Source of the DNA: CAZBDV01 sp964490765
GTDB taxonomy: Bacteria; Cloacimonadota; Cloacimonadia; Cloacimonadales; JAJBBL01
Assembly (NCBI GenBank): GCA_964490765.1
Contig: CAZBDV010000004.1
Coordinates: 54,202-118,201 of the forward strand
Direction: 5' to 3'
Length of the DNA stretch: 64,000 nt
Part shown: positions 8,842 to 17,968 of the stretch, piece by piece
Layout: every line of letters begins with the position of its first letter
Position numbering within the stretch: the first letter of the stretch is position 1
Position numbers and translations under genes: made by a program
The notes under the pieces: generated by a model
What the model saw: only the letters and a program-made list of their open reading frames with translations
Databases searched by the model: none
What the model was told of the DNA's origin: nothing

Positions 8842-11800
8842 TTAGAGCCCAACGGCATCATCTTCGGTATGATCTATCTTACAGGTTTCATGTAATTCTC
8901 TGAGGTATTTCCAGATAGGGAGATTGACTGGAGTTGCCTTAACTCCCCTTATCTTAGATTTTTGCAGAGAGTTATGTAGATAATCCTTATCGAAGTTCTG
9001 TTTTTTAGGGATACTCTCAAGCAGATTTTCTACCCGGTTTTTCCAGATAGAAGGTTCAACCCTCTCCATAGAGATGAGGCCAGCTTCGAAGAGAATTTGT
9101 AACATAGCGGGGAAAGTCAAGGATTTGGTCGGATTTTTGAGCAGTCTCTTCATTCCGTCATCAGAGAAGATAGATCCATCTATTTCCAGATAGGTCGGCT
9201 TCGGTAATATTAGATTAGCCGGGAGATTTTTATCGAGATGTGTATCAAGAGCAACGATGAAACAGGAACGGCTCCGGATGCTCAGTTCTGGTATAGAATC
9301 GCTATAAACAAAGAGGAAATCGCTCTCTACTGGAGCATCTAACTCTTTAACATCTAGTATTCGGAAGCCATGCAGATTATTCCAGTCAGACGTTTCCAGT
9401 ATTCCGGATCCTTCCGAAAAATCACAAACCTCGACCCCGAAGTCCCAGATTGCTTTAATAATATTCTCATCGAGATGATTCCGATTGTAGATGAATAGGG
9501 TTCTGGGAGAGAGCTTTCCGCTACTTTCATCATGAAACTTTTGTAACCCCTGCAGCAGATTCTGGCTGTTGTAAAGTTGATCAGCAAATTGGTTGAACCT
9601 GTTGTCATTGTCATTAATCAAGATCAATCTCTTGTTCTCTCTCTGATGATAACGGCAGACGGTTCTCAATGTATGGCTTATCTCACCCACGATAACGATA
9701 TTTTCTGTCTTGCTCAGGTCCTCATAGGATATATTATTTCTCCTCTCTTGCAGAATGTCATCGCTAAATATACGCTTATAAGAAGATGAAACGAGTGTTG
9801 ACTCATATTTATCAGCCAGTTCTTTCATCAATAATAGCTCTTCGTTGGTATTGTGCGGTGAAACGAGAAATCTTTTCTTCTTTGCTTCCTTGAGCTTCTC
9901 TTTTATGATAGCAGAAGCGGTTGTCCAGCTGATTATTTCCCAACCTTTATCGGTCTTCAACATTGGTTCATTGACCTTCTGCGGTGCTGCGATTGCCTGC
10001 CAGCCAAACTTACCGTAGAAACAGATATTCCTTCTGTTGAAGTCCTGCTCTTCCGGATGACTTATATAGGAAACATTTCCGAGGGATTGATGAACACTGA
10101 TGCTGCATCCGGTACCACAAAGGCCACAACTCTGCTCTACGACATCATCTTCACGGGGATAAGGTTTTATAGTTTTGTTCTTCTCTGTCAGTGCACCAAC
10201 AGGGCATACTGTGATACATTTGCCACAAGCTTCACATCCTGTTTTAGTCAGACTGTCACCGAACTCCGGTGCAACTTCTGCTACAAAACCACGATAGATA
10301 TAGCCTAAGACTCCTGCTCCCTGAACCTCTGCACAGATCCTGACACAACGGCCACATTTGATACATTTGTTCGGGTCACGAAGTATGAAGGGATGGGTTT
10401 CGTCGATAGGATGCTGGTTCTTATCGCCGAAGAAGAGTCTATCATCGACCCCGTATTCTGTAGCTCTATCTCGCAGAGCACAACGATAGTTAACCATACA
10501 GCCACATTCCAGACATCTCTCTGCTTCTGTGATTGCCTCTTCTTCTGTAAAACCGGTCTCGACCTCGGCAAAGTTCTTACTCCTCTCGGTCGGGTCCAGT
10601 TCGGGCATATTGACTCGGGAAGCTTTGGGATAGAGCTTATAAAGGAGGTCTTCCATCTGAGAAAGTTTGTCTGCCCTCTTCGATGTGAAAAGTGGAGAAC
10701 TGAGGAGAGAACTGTCAATATAGCCCTTTTCCAGGAAGATATCTATGTTTTCTGCAGCAAACCGACCATCTGCTATAGCTTCAATTGCTGTTGACGGCCC
10801 TAATCGGAAATCACCACCAGCAAAGACATTATGCAGTCCTGTAAAAAAAAGTTTCTCATCAACTTCAGCTGTTGACCAGCGAGTGAGCGGAAGGGTTTTC
10901 CCCCCGATTTTATTCTCCTCATCGGCAAAGCAATCAATATCTGGAATCTGAGAAATTGCAGCAATAACTGTATCGAACTCTTCTTTAAAGAATTCACCGG
11001 TTGGTTCAGGTCGCCTTCTTCCACTGGTATCGGGTTGTCCCAGCTTCATCTTTTCTAAAACTACCTCTTTCACTCCCTGATCATCACCTATATACTCGAC
11101 CGGATTGGTAAGGAGATGTAAATTGATCCCCTCTTCCTCAGCAGCATCGATTTCATAACTCTCTGCTGGCATCTCTTTACGGGTTCGCCGATAAACAATA
11201 GTTACCTCTGCACCGAGCCTTCTTGCTGTCCGGGCACAGTCTATGGCTGTATTACCACCCCCGACTACAGCTACTCTCTTACCGGTTTTTATATCTTTAC
11301 CGAGAGCAAAATCTCTCAGATAATCTACTCCGAGATAACAACCGTGTAAATCGCTTCCCTTGACTTTCATTGGTACTGCTTTCTGAGCACCAATAGCGAG
11401 GTAAACTGCGTCATAATCTTTACTCAATTGAGAGAGTGAAAAATCAACTCCGAGTTTTTGCCCGGTTTGAATCATCATTCCGTTACTGCACATGAGTTCT
11501 ATCTCTTTCCTTAGTATATCCTTAGGAAGACGGTATTCCGGAATTCCGTAACGGAGCCAGCCACCCGGTTCCGGAGCTGCTTCGAAAAGGGTGACATCAT
11601 ATCCTTTATTACTCAGATAATAACCGCAGGTCAATCCCGAGGGACCGGCACCAACTATAGCGATCTTCTTTCCTTTTGGATCTTCTTTCGGAGGGACATA
11701 GGACCAGTAATCATTGAGATCTTCATCAGCACAATATCGCTTTAACTGTCGTATAGCCAGGGGTTCGTCAACAAGGCTTCTCCTGCATTCCTTTTCACAA

Positions 11801-12243
11801 AAAGCGGGACATACCCTCCCGATTGAGAGGGGTAGAGGGAGAGTTTCTTTGATTACTTTGACCGCTTCGTGCTGTTGATTATTGGCTATCAGCGCAATAT
11901 AGGACTGTACATCGACTTGATTGGGGCAGGCCAGCTTGCAAGGTGCTTCACAATCCGCGTAATGATCAGACAGCAGTAGTTCAAGAGCCATTTTACGTGC
12001 TCGATGAATCTCTGGAGAATCGGTTATGATCTCCATCCCTTCTATTACTTCAGTTCCACAGGAAGTAACGAACCCTCGTCTTCCCTTAACCTGAACTGAG
12101 CAGACCCAGCAGGAACCGAATGGTTTTAACTCTTCATCGTGACAGAGAGTAGGAATATCAATACCATTTTCTCTGGCCACTTCCAGGATAGTTTTTCCCT
12201 TTTCTACCTCAATTTCTTTACCGTTGAGTATAATTTTTAACAT
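8842..12243 (-). CDS. GltD-NuoG fusion oxidoreductase subunit (2Fe-2S, FAD, multiple 4Fe-4S)
   Basis: A protein of about 1133 residues fusing parts usually found on separate subunits. Order: NuoG/HydA-type [2Fe-2S] domain (1-80) with its four cysteines; an adjoining Cys-rich segment after DHYADCEAPC; a GltD/NfnB-like half (about 95-540) with Fe-S cysteines, a first dinucleotide motif VGAGPSGL and a second VGGGNTAIDCA, closing with FAGGD; two 4Fe-4S motifs (CIKCGRC and CEACGKC) plus ECGC; a molybdopterin-oxidoreductase 4Fe-4S domain (SCGLCGTGC); then a degenerate NuoG-like tail. I see no hydrogenase H-cluster motifs and no active-site Cys or Sec for a formate dehydrogenase. It should pass electrons between the NuoE/NuoF subunits encoded upstream and another acceptor, perhaps NADP or ferredoxin by bifurcation. 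ATG 12243 is chosen for GGGAGAG upstream; the longer frame to 12330 would overlap the upstream gene. Confidence 0.85.
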   Translation of the reverse strand: MLKIILNGKEIEVEKGKTILEVARENGIDIPTLCHDEELKPFGSCWVCSVQVKGRRGFVTSCGTEVIEGMEIITDSPEIHRARKMALELLLSDHYADCEAPCKLACPNQVDVQSYIALIANNQQHEAVKVIKETLPLPLSIGRVCPAFCEKECRRSLVDEPLAIRQLKRYCADEDLNDYWSYVPPKEDPKGKKIAIVGAGPSGLTCGYYLSNKGYDVTLFEAAPEPGGWLRYGIPEYRLPKDILRKEIELMCSNGMMIQTGQKLGVDFSLSQLSKDYDAVYLAIGAQKAVPMKVKGSDLHGCYLGVDYLRDFALGKDIKTGKRVAVVGGGNTAIDCARTARRLGAEVTIVYRRTRKEMPAESYEIDAAEEEGINLHLLTNPVEYIGDDQGVKEVVLEKMKLGQPDTSGRRRPEPTGEFFKEEFDTVIAAISQIPDIDCFADEENKIGGKTLPLTRWSTAEVDEKLFFTGLHNVFAGGDFRLGPSTAIEAIADGRFAAENIDIFLEKGYIDSSLLSSPLFTSKRADKLSQMEDLLYKLYPKASRVNMPELDPTERSKNFAEVETGFTEEEAITEAERCLECGCMVNYRCALRDRATEYGVDDRLFFGDKNQHPIDETHPFILRDPNKCIKCGRCVRICAEVQGAGVLGYIYRGFVAEVAPEFGDSLTKTGCEACGKCITVCPVGALTEKNKTIKPYPREDDVVEQSCGLCGTGCSISVHQSLGNVSYISHPEEQDFNRRNICFYGKFGWQAIAAPQKVNEPMLKTDKGWEIISWTTASAIIKEKLKEAKKKRFLVSPHNTNEELLLMKELADKYESTLVSSSYKRIFSDDILQERRNNISYEDLSKTENIVIVGEISHTLRTVCRYHQRENKRLILINDNDNRFNQFADQLYNSQNLLQGLQKFHDESSGKLSPRTLFIYNRNHLDENIIKAIWDFGVEVCDFSEGSGILETSDWNNLHGFRILDVKELDAPVESDFLFVYSDSIPELSIRSRSCFIVALDTHLDKNLPANLILPKPTYLEIDGSIFSDDGMKRLLKNPTKSLTFPAMLQILFEAGLISMERVEPSIWKNRVENLLESIPKKQNFDKDYLHNSLQKSKIRGVKATPVNLPIWKYLRELHETCKIDHTEDDAVGL

Positions 12244-12262
12244 TACGTAACTCTCCCAAAGC

Positions 12263-14035
12263 TTATTTCTTGATGATGGCGTTGAATTTACAGGAATCGA
12301 GACAAACGCCGCATTTGATACATTTATCAATGTCTATATAATGAACTTTTTTTACCTCACCACTGATGGCATCGACAGGACACTTACGGGCACACACAGT
12401 GCAACCTACACATTTTTCGGGAATGATTTCATATTTAATCATAGCTGTACAGACACCGGCAGGGCATCTTTTCTCTTCGATATGAGCCAGGTATTCATCA
12501 CGGAAGTAGCGGATGGTTGTTAGAACGGGGTTAGGTGCAGTCTGTCCCAGTCCGCAAAGAGAACTGCTGATAATATTTTCTGCCAGCTCTTCCAGAAGAT
12601 CAAGGTCCTGCAGTTCTCCTTTACCTTCGCAAATCTTGGTCAAAATTTCCAGCATTCTTTTGGTTCCGATCCGGCAGAATGTACATTTACCACAGGATTC
12701 GTTCTGGGTAAAATTAAGGAAGAATCGTGCTACATCTACCATGCAGGTTCCCTGATCCATAACGACCATCCCACCAGAGCCCATAATAGCTCCGGTCTTA
12801 TTGATAGAATCGTAATCTACGAGTGTATCGAGCAGAGAAGAGGGGATACAACCCCCAGAGGGGCCACCCATCTGTACTGCTTTAAAAGGCTTGTCAGTCT
12901 TCATTCCACCACCTACCTCATAGATGACTTCCCTGAGTGACATACCCATCGGGACCTCTATCAATCCGCTGTTTTTAATCTTTCCCGCCAGGGCAAAGAC
13001 CTTTGTCCCCTTACTCTTCTCCGTCCCGTAAGCGGCAAAAGTATCGGCACCGTTCAGTATGATCCATGGTATATTAGCATATGTTTCGACATTATTAATA
13101 TTGGTAGGTTTACCCCAGAGTCCTGACTGAGCCGGGAACGGAGGACGGATATTGGGCATTCCTCTTTTCCCTTCCACTGAGGCCATCAGTGCAGTTTCCT
13201 CACCACAGACGAAGGCACCTGCACCCTCTTTGATATGAAGGGTAAAGTTGAAAGGTTTACCGAGTATATTTTTTCCGAGATATCCTCTCTCTTCTGCAGC
13301 CCTGATTGCAATTCGCAAATGCTTGATTGCCAGAGGATATTCTGCCCTGACATATATGTATCCCTCATCTGCACCGATGGTAAAGGCGGCAATAAGAAGA
13401 CCCTCCAGAATACTATGCGGGTCGCCCTCCAGTATGCTCCTGTCCATGAAAGCACCTGGATCTCCTTCATCCGCATTACAGACGACATATTTTTTATCTC
13501 CCGCTGCCCGGCGAGCGAACTCCCACTTCAGGCCGGTAGGGAATCCAGCACCACCTCTTCCGCGAAGGCCCGAACTCTTTATATTCTCAATAACTTTTTC
13601 CGGGCTCATTTCATTCAATACTTTTTCCAGAGCTTTATATCCCTCTCTGCTGATGTAGTCATCTATTGATACAGGGTCTATTATTCCAGCATTTCGAAGC
13701 ACGATCCTCTTCTGTCTGGTGTAGTTATTATCTTCTAGTCCGGTTTTTTTCGAATTCAATATTGTGTGTTCAGGCATCTCTCTGTCAGTCAGGAAGGAAT
13801 CGATTATATCGTTCACCTTATCCGGTTCTACTCCACCGTAGAGAGTGAACCTTTTATCATCTTCAATGAGTTCGACGAGTGGTTCCATAGCGCAATAACC
13901 GATACAACCGGTCTTCTTCAATTCTATTTTGCCCTCTATTACGGCAGGTGATTTTTTTAATGCTTCATAAACTGCATCAGCACCGGCAGCCAGTCCACAG
14001 CTAGCCATTCCCACTTTCACTGTTATCTTGCTCAA
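12263..14035 (-). CDS. NuoF/HndC-like NADH-binding flavoprotein with 2Fe-2S and ferredoxin domains
   Basis: A protein of 590 residues with the full HydB/HndC architecture. There is a thioredoxin-like [2Fe-2S] N-domain (ASCGLAAGADAV and GCIGYCAM). The NuoF core has the FMN/NADH loops GRGGAGFPTGLKWEFA, NADEGDPGAFMDR and GAGAFVCGEETAL. An SLBB segment follows, then the N3-type cluster motif SCGKCTFCRIGT with the later LCGLGQ cysteine, and finally a C-terminal 2x[4Fe-4S] ferredoxin (CVGCTVCARKC, CIKCGVCLDSC). It would oxidise or reduce NAD and route electrons through Fe-S clusters, possibly with flavin-based bifurcation as in trimeric hydrogenases. The longest frame starts at TTG 14047, but that codon is part of GGAGGA; the TTG at 14035, five bases after it, is the better start. 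The gap to the next subunit is 19 bases. Confidence 0.9.
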   Translation of the reverse strand: MSKITVKVGMASCGLAAGADAVYEALKKSPAVIEGKIELKKTGCIGYCAMEPLVELIEDDKRFTLYGGVEPDKVNDIIDSFLTDREMPEHTILNSKKTGLEDNNYTRQKRIVLRNAGIIDPVSIDDYISREGYKALEKVLNEMSPEKVIENIKSSGLRGRGGAGFPTGLKWEFARRAAGDKKYVVCNADEGDPGAFMDRSILEGDPHSILEGLLIAAFTIGADEGYIYVRAEYPLAIKHLRIAIRAAEERGYLGKNILGKPFNFTLHIKEGAGAFVCGEETALMASVEGKRGMPNIRPPFPAQSGLWGKPTNINNVETYANIPWIILNGADTFAAYGTEKSKGTKVFALAGKIKNSGLIEVPMGMSLREVIYEVGGGMKTDKPFKAVQMGGPSGGCIPSSLLDTLVDYDSINKTGAIMGSGGMVVMDQGTCMVDVARFFLNFTQNESCGKCTFCRIGTKRMLEILTKICEGKGELQDLDLLEELAENIISSSLCGLGQTAPNPVLTTIRYFRDEYLAHIEEKRCPAGVCTAMIKYEIIPEKCVGCTVCARKCPVDAISGEVKKVHYIDIDKCIKCGVCLDSCKFNAIIKK

Positions 14036-14138
14036 TTTTTCCTCCAAAAAACTTTAGCTGTACGATTTGCTATTACTTATCGCCTTCACTGTTCATTTCC
14101 CACAGGTATTCAGAACATGAAATGGCAATAACCTGATA

Positions 14139-14594
14139 TTAATAAGAAGAGATAATTTCTGCGATCCTGTCGGGATTGAGTTTTCCATAGGTAGTCTTAT
14201 CGACCATGATGACTGGTGCGAGGCTGCAACAACCGAGACAGGCAACTTCCAGGACAGTAAATTTGTTGTCTTCAGTTGTATCTTCTCCTGCAGCGAGTTT
14301 CAGTTCGTTTCTCAGTGCATTCATAAGAGTATTCGCTCCAGAAACGTGGCAGGCTGTACCCTTGCAGACACGGATCGTGTGTTTTCCCTGCGGTTTAAGC
14401 CGGAACATCGTATAGAAGGTGGCCACACCAAAGATCTCGGCAGCACTGACTCCGGTTTTATCTGCGACATATTGCATTGTATCTCTGGAGAGATACCCCT
14501 CCAATTCCTGGATCTCTTGCAGAAGCGGTATTAGAATACCCTTGCCGGATCCATATTTGTCAATAATAGCATCGATATTGCCTCTCTCTTTCAT
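14139..14594 (-). CDS. NuoE/HndA-like [2Fe-2S] subunit
   Basis: A 151-residue thioredoxin-like [2Fe-2S] protein of the 24-kDa NuoE type. Cluster ligands are visible as VCKGTACHVSG (two cysteines spaced by four residues) and EVACLGCCSLAP; an N-terminal helical region precedes them. It normally pairs with NuoF to form the NADH-oxidising tip, and a NuoF homologue follows 103 bases downstream. Its ATG overlaps the stop of the ABC-F gene in an ATGA, with AAGGAG upstream, so translation is coupled although the two functions look unrelated. Confidence 0.9.
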   Translation of the reverse strand: MKERGNIDAIIDKYGSGKGILIPLLQEIQELEGYLSRDTMQYVADKTGVSAAEIFGVATFYTMFRLKPQGKHTIRVCKGTACHVSGANTLMNALRNELKLAAGEDTTEDNKFTVLEVACLGCCSLAPVIMVDKTTYGKLNPDRIAEIISSY

Positions 14595-16504
14595 CTCTGC
14601 TCCTTATTATCGTTCATCAGGGAAGATAAATTTTCCCAGCGTTCGAGATTTTCAAGATATTTTTTCTCTATTTCCATTAATTCCTGTGAGATCTTGAGGA
14701 AATCTTCAGGTTTGAGTTCAGCTGCTTCACTGGATATCCTGTCGTCCAATTCCTGTTTTCTATTCTCCAGTTCTGTCAAACTCTTTTCCAGTAATCCCAT
14801 CTCCCGCACATCTTTATAAGAAGGTTTGGTCTTATTTTTCTCTGCTCGTCTGTTGCTCTTTGTTCCGCTAACCGGGGTTACCGGTTCTTTATTCATCTCG
14901 GTAAAATATTTCTTAACCAGTAGATAATCGGAATAACTTCCGGCAAATTTTCTTATCTTAGAGCCATCAAAAATGAAGAGGTAATCTACAGTTCGGTCAA
15001 GAAAGAAGCGATCGTGCGAAACGACGAGCAGACATCCATCAAAAGAGTCGAGATAATCTTCCAGAATCTCTAGTGTTCTGATATCAAGATCGTTAGTAGG
15101 TTCATCGAGAATGATGAAATTCGCACCGAAGATTAGCGATTTAAGGAGTTGTAACCTTTTTTTCTCGCCTCCGGAGAGGGTTGATACCTTCCGTTGCTGT
15201 TCTTTACCACTGAAATTAAAACGTTCCAGTATTTCACTGACATGATGAACCTTTCCGTCAGAAGTTCTGATATTCTCACACATACTCTTGATGTAGTCGG
15301 CCACGGTAATAGTACTGGGTATTTCTTTCGGTTGCTGTTCAAAGAGGGCAAAGCGGGTGTTAACCCCGATTTTGACAGAGCCGTTATCCGGCTTAATCTG
15401 CCCGGAAAGGATTCTGAGCAGTGTTGTCTTTCCGCTTCCGTTATTACCGATAATCCCGATTCTCTCCTGCTTTTGAAAGACATGGGAGAAATTCTGAAAG
15501 AGCGGTTTATCATAACTTTTAGAAATATTTCCGATTTCCAGTATCTTTTTCCCGAGCCTGTGTGTGGGGAAGGTTAATTCGATATCCCTGTCATCGGTCA
15601 GGTAGGACTTGTCGAGAAGTTCCATTACCCGGTCAACATGATCTTTAGGTTTCGATGTTCTCGCCTTTGCTCCCCTTGACAGCCATTTCAATTCCTTTCT
15701 CAGTTGGACGGTACGTCGTTCTTCCTGTTTCTCTCTCTCCTTGATCCGTAACTCTTTCTGCTGCAGATAAAAGCTATAATTTCCTTTGTAATTATGAAGC
15801 TTTCCCTCCTCGATCTCAATGATTCGCGTACTGACGGTATCAAGGAAATAGCGATCATGTGTTACAAAGATCACGGTTCCCGGATAGTTAATCAGATAGT
15901 CCTGTAACCATTCGATAATATCAGTATCGAGATGATTAGTTGGTTCATCAAGAAGCAGCAAATGCGGATTACTGGTCAGAGTTCTGGCCAGATCGATCTT
16001 TCTGGCCTGGCCTCCTGAGAGGATAGCAGTCCTGATATCGTAGCGATCGAAACCGAGCTTATTGAGAATTGCTGTTGCTCTGTGTTCTACCGACCAGACA
16101 CCCTTCCGTTCTATCTCTCCATAGAGCTGCTGTTGTTCCTGTAATAATTCTCTGTCGTAATCTTTCGCCAGATTCTCCGATAATGTGTGGTATTTGCGTA
16201 AGAGTGAGAATTCGGGATTATCGCTATTATAGATATGCCCGAAGAGAGTTGTCTCAGGGTCGATGTCAGGTTCCTGAGGAAGATAATCGCTTGTAAGTTC
16301 TCGTTTCCGGGAGATAGTACCACTGTCGGGATCTTCAATACCGGCAATCAGATTCAATAGTGTAGTCTTACCAGTTCCGTTGTTCCCGATCAGGCCGATA
16401 CGTTCACCAGCTGATATACCGAAAGTCACATCCTTAAGTATGAAACGTTCAGTATACCTTTTACTGATATCAACTCCGGAAATAATGGTCTCTACTCTAT
16501 TCAA
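14591..16504 (-). CDS. uup: ABC-F family ATPase (Uup/EttA-like)
   Basis: A 637-residue protein with two ABC domains and no membrane segments. The first has Walker A GNNGTGKTT, signature LSGGQ and Walker B LLLDEPTNHLD. A charged linker follows at about 240-300. The second has GNNGSGKTT, LSGGE and ILDEPTNDLD. The C-terminal extension (about 530-637) is a Lys/Glu-rich coiled coil as in Uup. ABC-F proteins act on ribosomes or, for Uup, on branched DNA and 50S assembly. The start is a TTG at 16504 with AAGGA eight bases upstream; no in-frame ATG precedes the conserved domain. It is the first gene of the run leading into the NuoE/NuoF module. Confidence 0.9.
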   Translation of the reverse strand: MNRVETIISGVDISKRYTERFILKDVTFGISAGERIGLIGNNGTGKTTLLNLIAGIEDPDSGTISRKRELTSDYLPQEPDIDPETTLFGHIYNSDNPEFSLLRKYHTLSENLAKDYDRELLQEQQQLYGEIERKGVWSVEHRATAILNKLGFDRYDIRTAILSGGQARKIDLARTLTSNPHLLLLDEPTNHLDTDIIEWLQDYLINYPGTVIFVTHDRYFLDTVSTRIIEIEEGKLHNYKGNYSFYLQQKELRIKEREKQEERRTVQLRKELKWLSRGAKARTSKPKDHVDRVMELLDKSYLTDDRDIELTFPTHRLGKKILEIGNISKSYDKPLFQNFSHVFQKQERIGIIGNNGSGKTTLLRILSGQIKPDNGSVKIGVNTRFALFEQQPKEIPSTITVADYIKSMCENIRTSDGKVHHVSEILERFNFSGKEQQRKVSTLSGGEKKRLQLLKSLIFGANFIILDEPTNDLDIRTLEILEDYLDSFDGCLLVVSHDRFFLDRTVDYLFIFDGSKIRKFAGSYSDYLLVKKYFTEMNKEPVTPVSGTKSNRRAEKNKTKPSYKDVREMGLLEKSLTELENRKQELDDRISSEAAELKPEDFLKISQELMEIEKKYLENLERWENLSSLMNDNKEQR

Positions 16505-16693
16505 ATTTTTTGTCCTTTTCTCTCCATAATCGTTTGTGCAAAAAAGAATGCCGACTGCTGATTGTCTATAAAAAAATGGACACGGGACAAAATTTCTCCG
16601 TGTGCTGGTGCAAAATTCCCCTTCCTCTCGCGCAGAGGATTGGGTAATATAATTGTAGATTGATCTCTCAAAGTGGTATTCACGACCAGTGGA

Positions 16694-17248
16694 TCAGTTC
16701 TGCCAAACACCAAAACCGAGTTTTTTCAGATGGGAGGCCAGTTCTGTTTCCATCAGTGCTGCCAGTTCATATGGCATGGGGTTGTAGTGTTGGAACTCTT
16801 CATAGAGTAGTCTCATTCCATATTTATGTGGGAAGTAGGATGACTTGTATCCTTTCTGGTGGTTTTCGAACCGTATTTCTGGTGTGAGTCCTGTCAGCCC
16901 TACATAGACACACGGTTTTGCAGGGATATACTGCGGATTAGCTTTCTGGAACTTCCGGTTTTTGAGGACAACCGGGTTGAGTTCGATGACATAGACATTA
17001 TGATGTCCTGCTGGGAGCCTGTTGTAGATAAGAAGTTCCCGTTCCAGGAAATCGAGTATCCTGTTACGGATTTTACCCTTCTTTACCCTTAACAACTCTA
17101 CGTATTGAGTAAAGAGTAGTTTTTTCCCCGCCCAGCAGAAGTAAACATTCACTTTCCCTTCAAGGTCATCATTGAGAACCAGGCCAGGACCCCATTCCTT
17201 TTTTCTGGGGTATTCTACTCTATCACCCCTGCGTAACGGACTCCTCAT
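16694..17248 (-). CDS. GIY-YIG-like domain protein with DUF3553-like N-terminus
   Basis: A 184-residue protein in two parts. Residues about 5-50 (GDRVEYPRKKEWGPGLV...) resemble the small DUF3553 beta domain seen at the ends of UvrD-type helicases. Residues about 85-184 look like a GIY-YIG nuclease fold: VYVIEL and VYVGLTG strands, an EIRFENH arginine helix, and a C-terminal METELASHLKKLGF helix with the catalytic-type Glu, ending in VWQN. A nucleic-acid role is likely; substrate unknown. The longest frame starts at TTG 17266, but the ATG at 17248 is preferred. Its Shine-Dalgarno sequence is weak. It stands alone between the ABC-F and queE runs. Confidence 0.65.
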   Translation of the reverse strand: MRSPLRRGDRVEYPRKKEWGPGLVLNDDLEGKVNVYFCWAGKKLLFTQYVELLRVKKGKIRNRILDFLERELLIYNRLPAGHHNVYVIELNPVVLKNRKFQKANPQYIPAKPCVYVGLTGLTPEIRFENHQKGYKSSYFPHKYGMRLLYEEFQHYNPMPYELAALMETELASHLKKLGFGVWQN

Positions 17249-17323
17249 ATTATTTCCAGTCTGCAAGAACTCAAAAGCTAATCAGCTCGTAAACTGATAA
17301 TGAACAGGATGGATACGAGCTCG

Positions 17324-17968
17324 CTATCGTTCTCCTTCCGGTTGGTCTGGAGGCCAGATATATTTATGGAGCTGGAGTTGTAATCTCACAGGTAACCTGT
17401 CTTTGATTATCCAATCAGCCAGCAGGTCAGGATTCAATCTCGAAGTAACGGGAGAGAAGAGTATTGGCATTTCCGGTAGCTGGTTGTCTTGCAGAATTTT
17501 TTTTGCGAAATGATAGTCCTCGTGGTCAGAGAGAACGAATTTAAGTTCATCACGTGGTGTAAGGTATTGGATATTATCTTGCAAAAAAGAGCTTGCCTGC
17601 AAGCTGCCCGGACATTTAATATCGACAATCTTCACCACGAATTCCGGTACCTCTGCTAAAAGTAGGGATCCGTTGGTCTCCAGCAGTATACTATATCCCT
17701 CTCTGTGTATAAGATGGAAAAGCTGGTATATACCTTCCTGCAGGAGTGGTTCGCCTCCGGTGATTTCAACCAGCCTGACAGGCTGGAAGCGTGTTATCTC
17801 CTTGACTATTTTATCAGGTGGAAGTGAAAAGGATTTTTCGTAACTATATTGTGTGTCACAGTATGAACAGCGGAGGTTACAGCCGGCAAAACGGATAAAG
17901 ATGCAGGGAAGGCCTGCCCGGGTAGATTCTCCCTGTATGGAGAGAAATATTTCACTGAGATCTATCAT
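17324..17968 (-). CDS. queE: 7-carboxy-7-deazaguanine synthase QueE (radical SAM)
   Basis: A 214-residue short radical SAM enzyme that contracts carboxytetrahydropterin to 7-carboxy-7-deazaguanine in queuosine synthesis. The N-terminal block EIFLSIQGES and the cluster motif with C30, C34 and C37 (CNLRCSYC) are diagnostic, followed by the SAM-binding ITGGEPLLQ. The size matches the family. Its ATG overlaps the stop of the upstream amidohydrolase in an ATGA. Other queuosine genes (queC, queD, queF) are not in the window; queH lies at 64-621. Confidence 0.92.
   Translation of the reverse strand: MIDLSEIFLSIQGESTRAGLPCIFIRFAGCNLRCSYCDTQYSYEKSFSLPPDKIVKEITRFQPVRLVEITGGEPLLQEGIYQLFHLIHREGYSILLETNGSLLLAEVPEFVVKIVDIKCPGSLQASSFLQDNIQYLTPRDELKFVLSDHEDYHFAKKILQDNQLPEMPILFSPVTSRLNPDLLADWIIKDRLPVRLQLQLHKYIWPPDQPEGER

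Noticed and set aside
8842..12330. Formate dehydrogenase or hydrogenase identity for the large fusion
   Set aside because: No active-site Cys/Sec motif of FdhA and no H-cluster cysteines were seen; only electron-transfer domains are clear.
12244..12330. Longer start of the GltD-NuoG gene at 12330
   Set aside because: It would overlap the NuoF-like gene by 68 bases, and a Shine-Dalgarno sequence supports ATG 12243.
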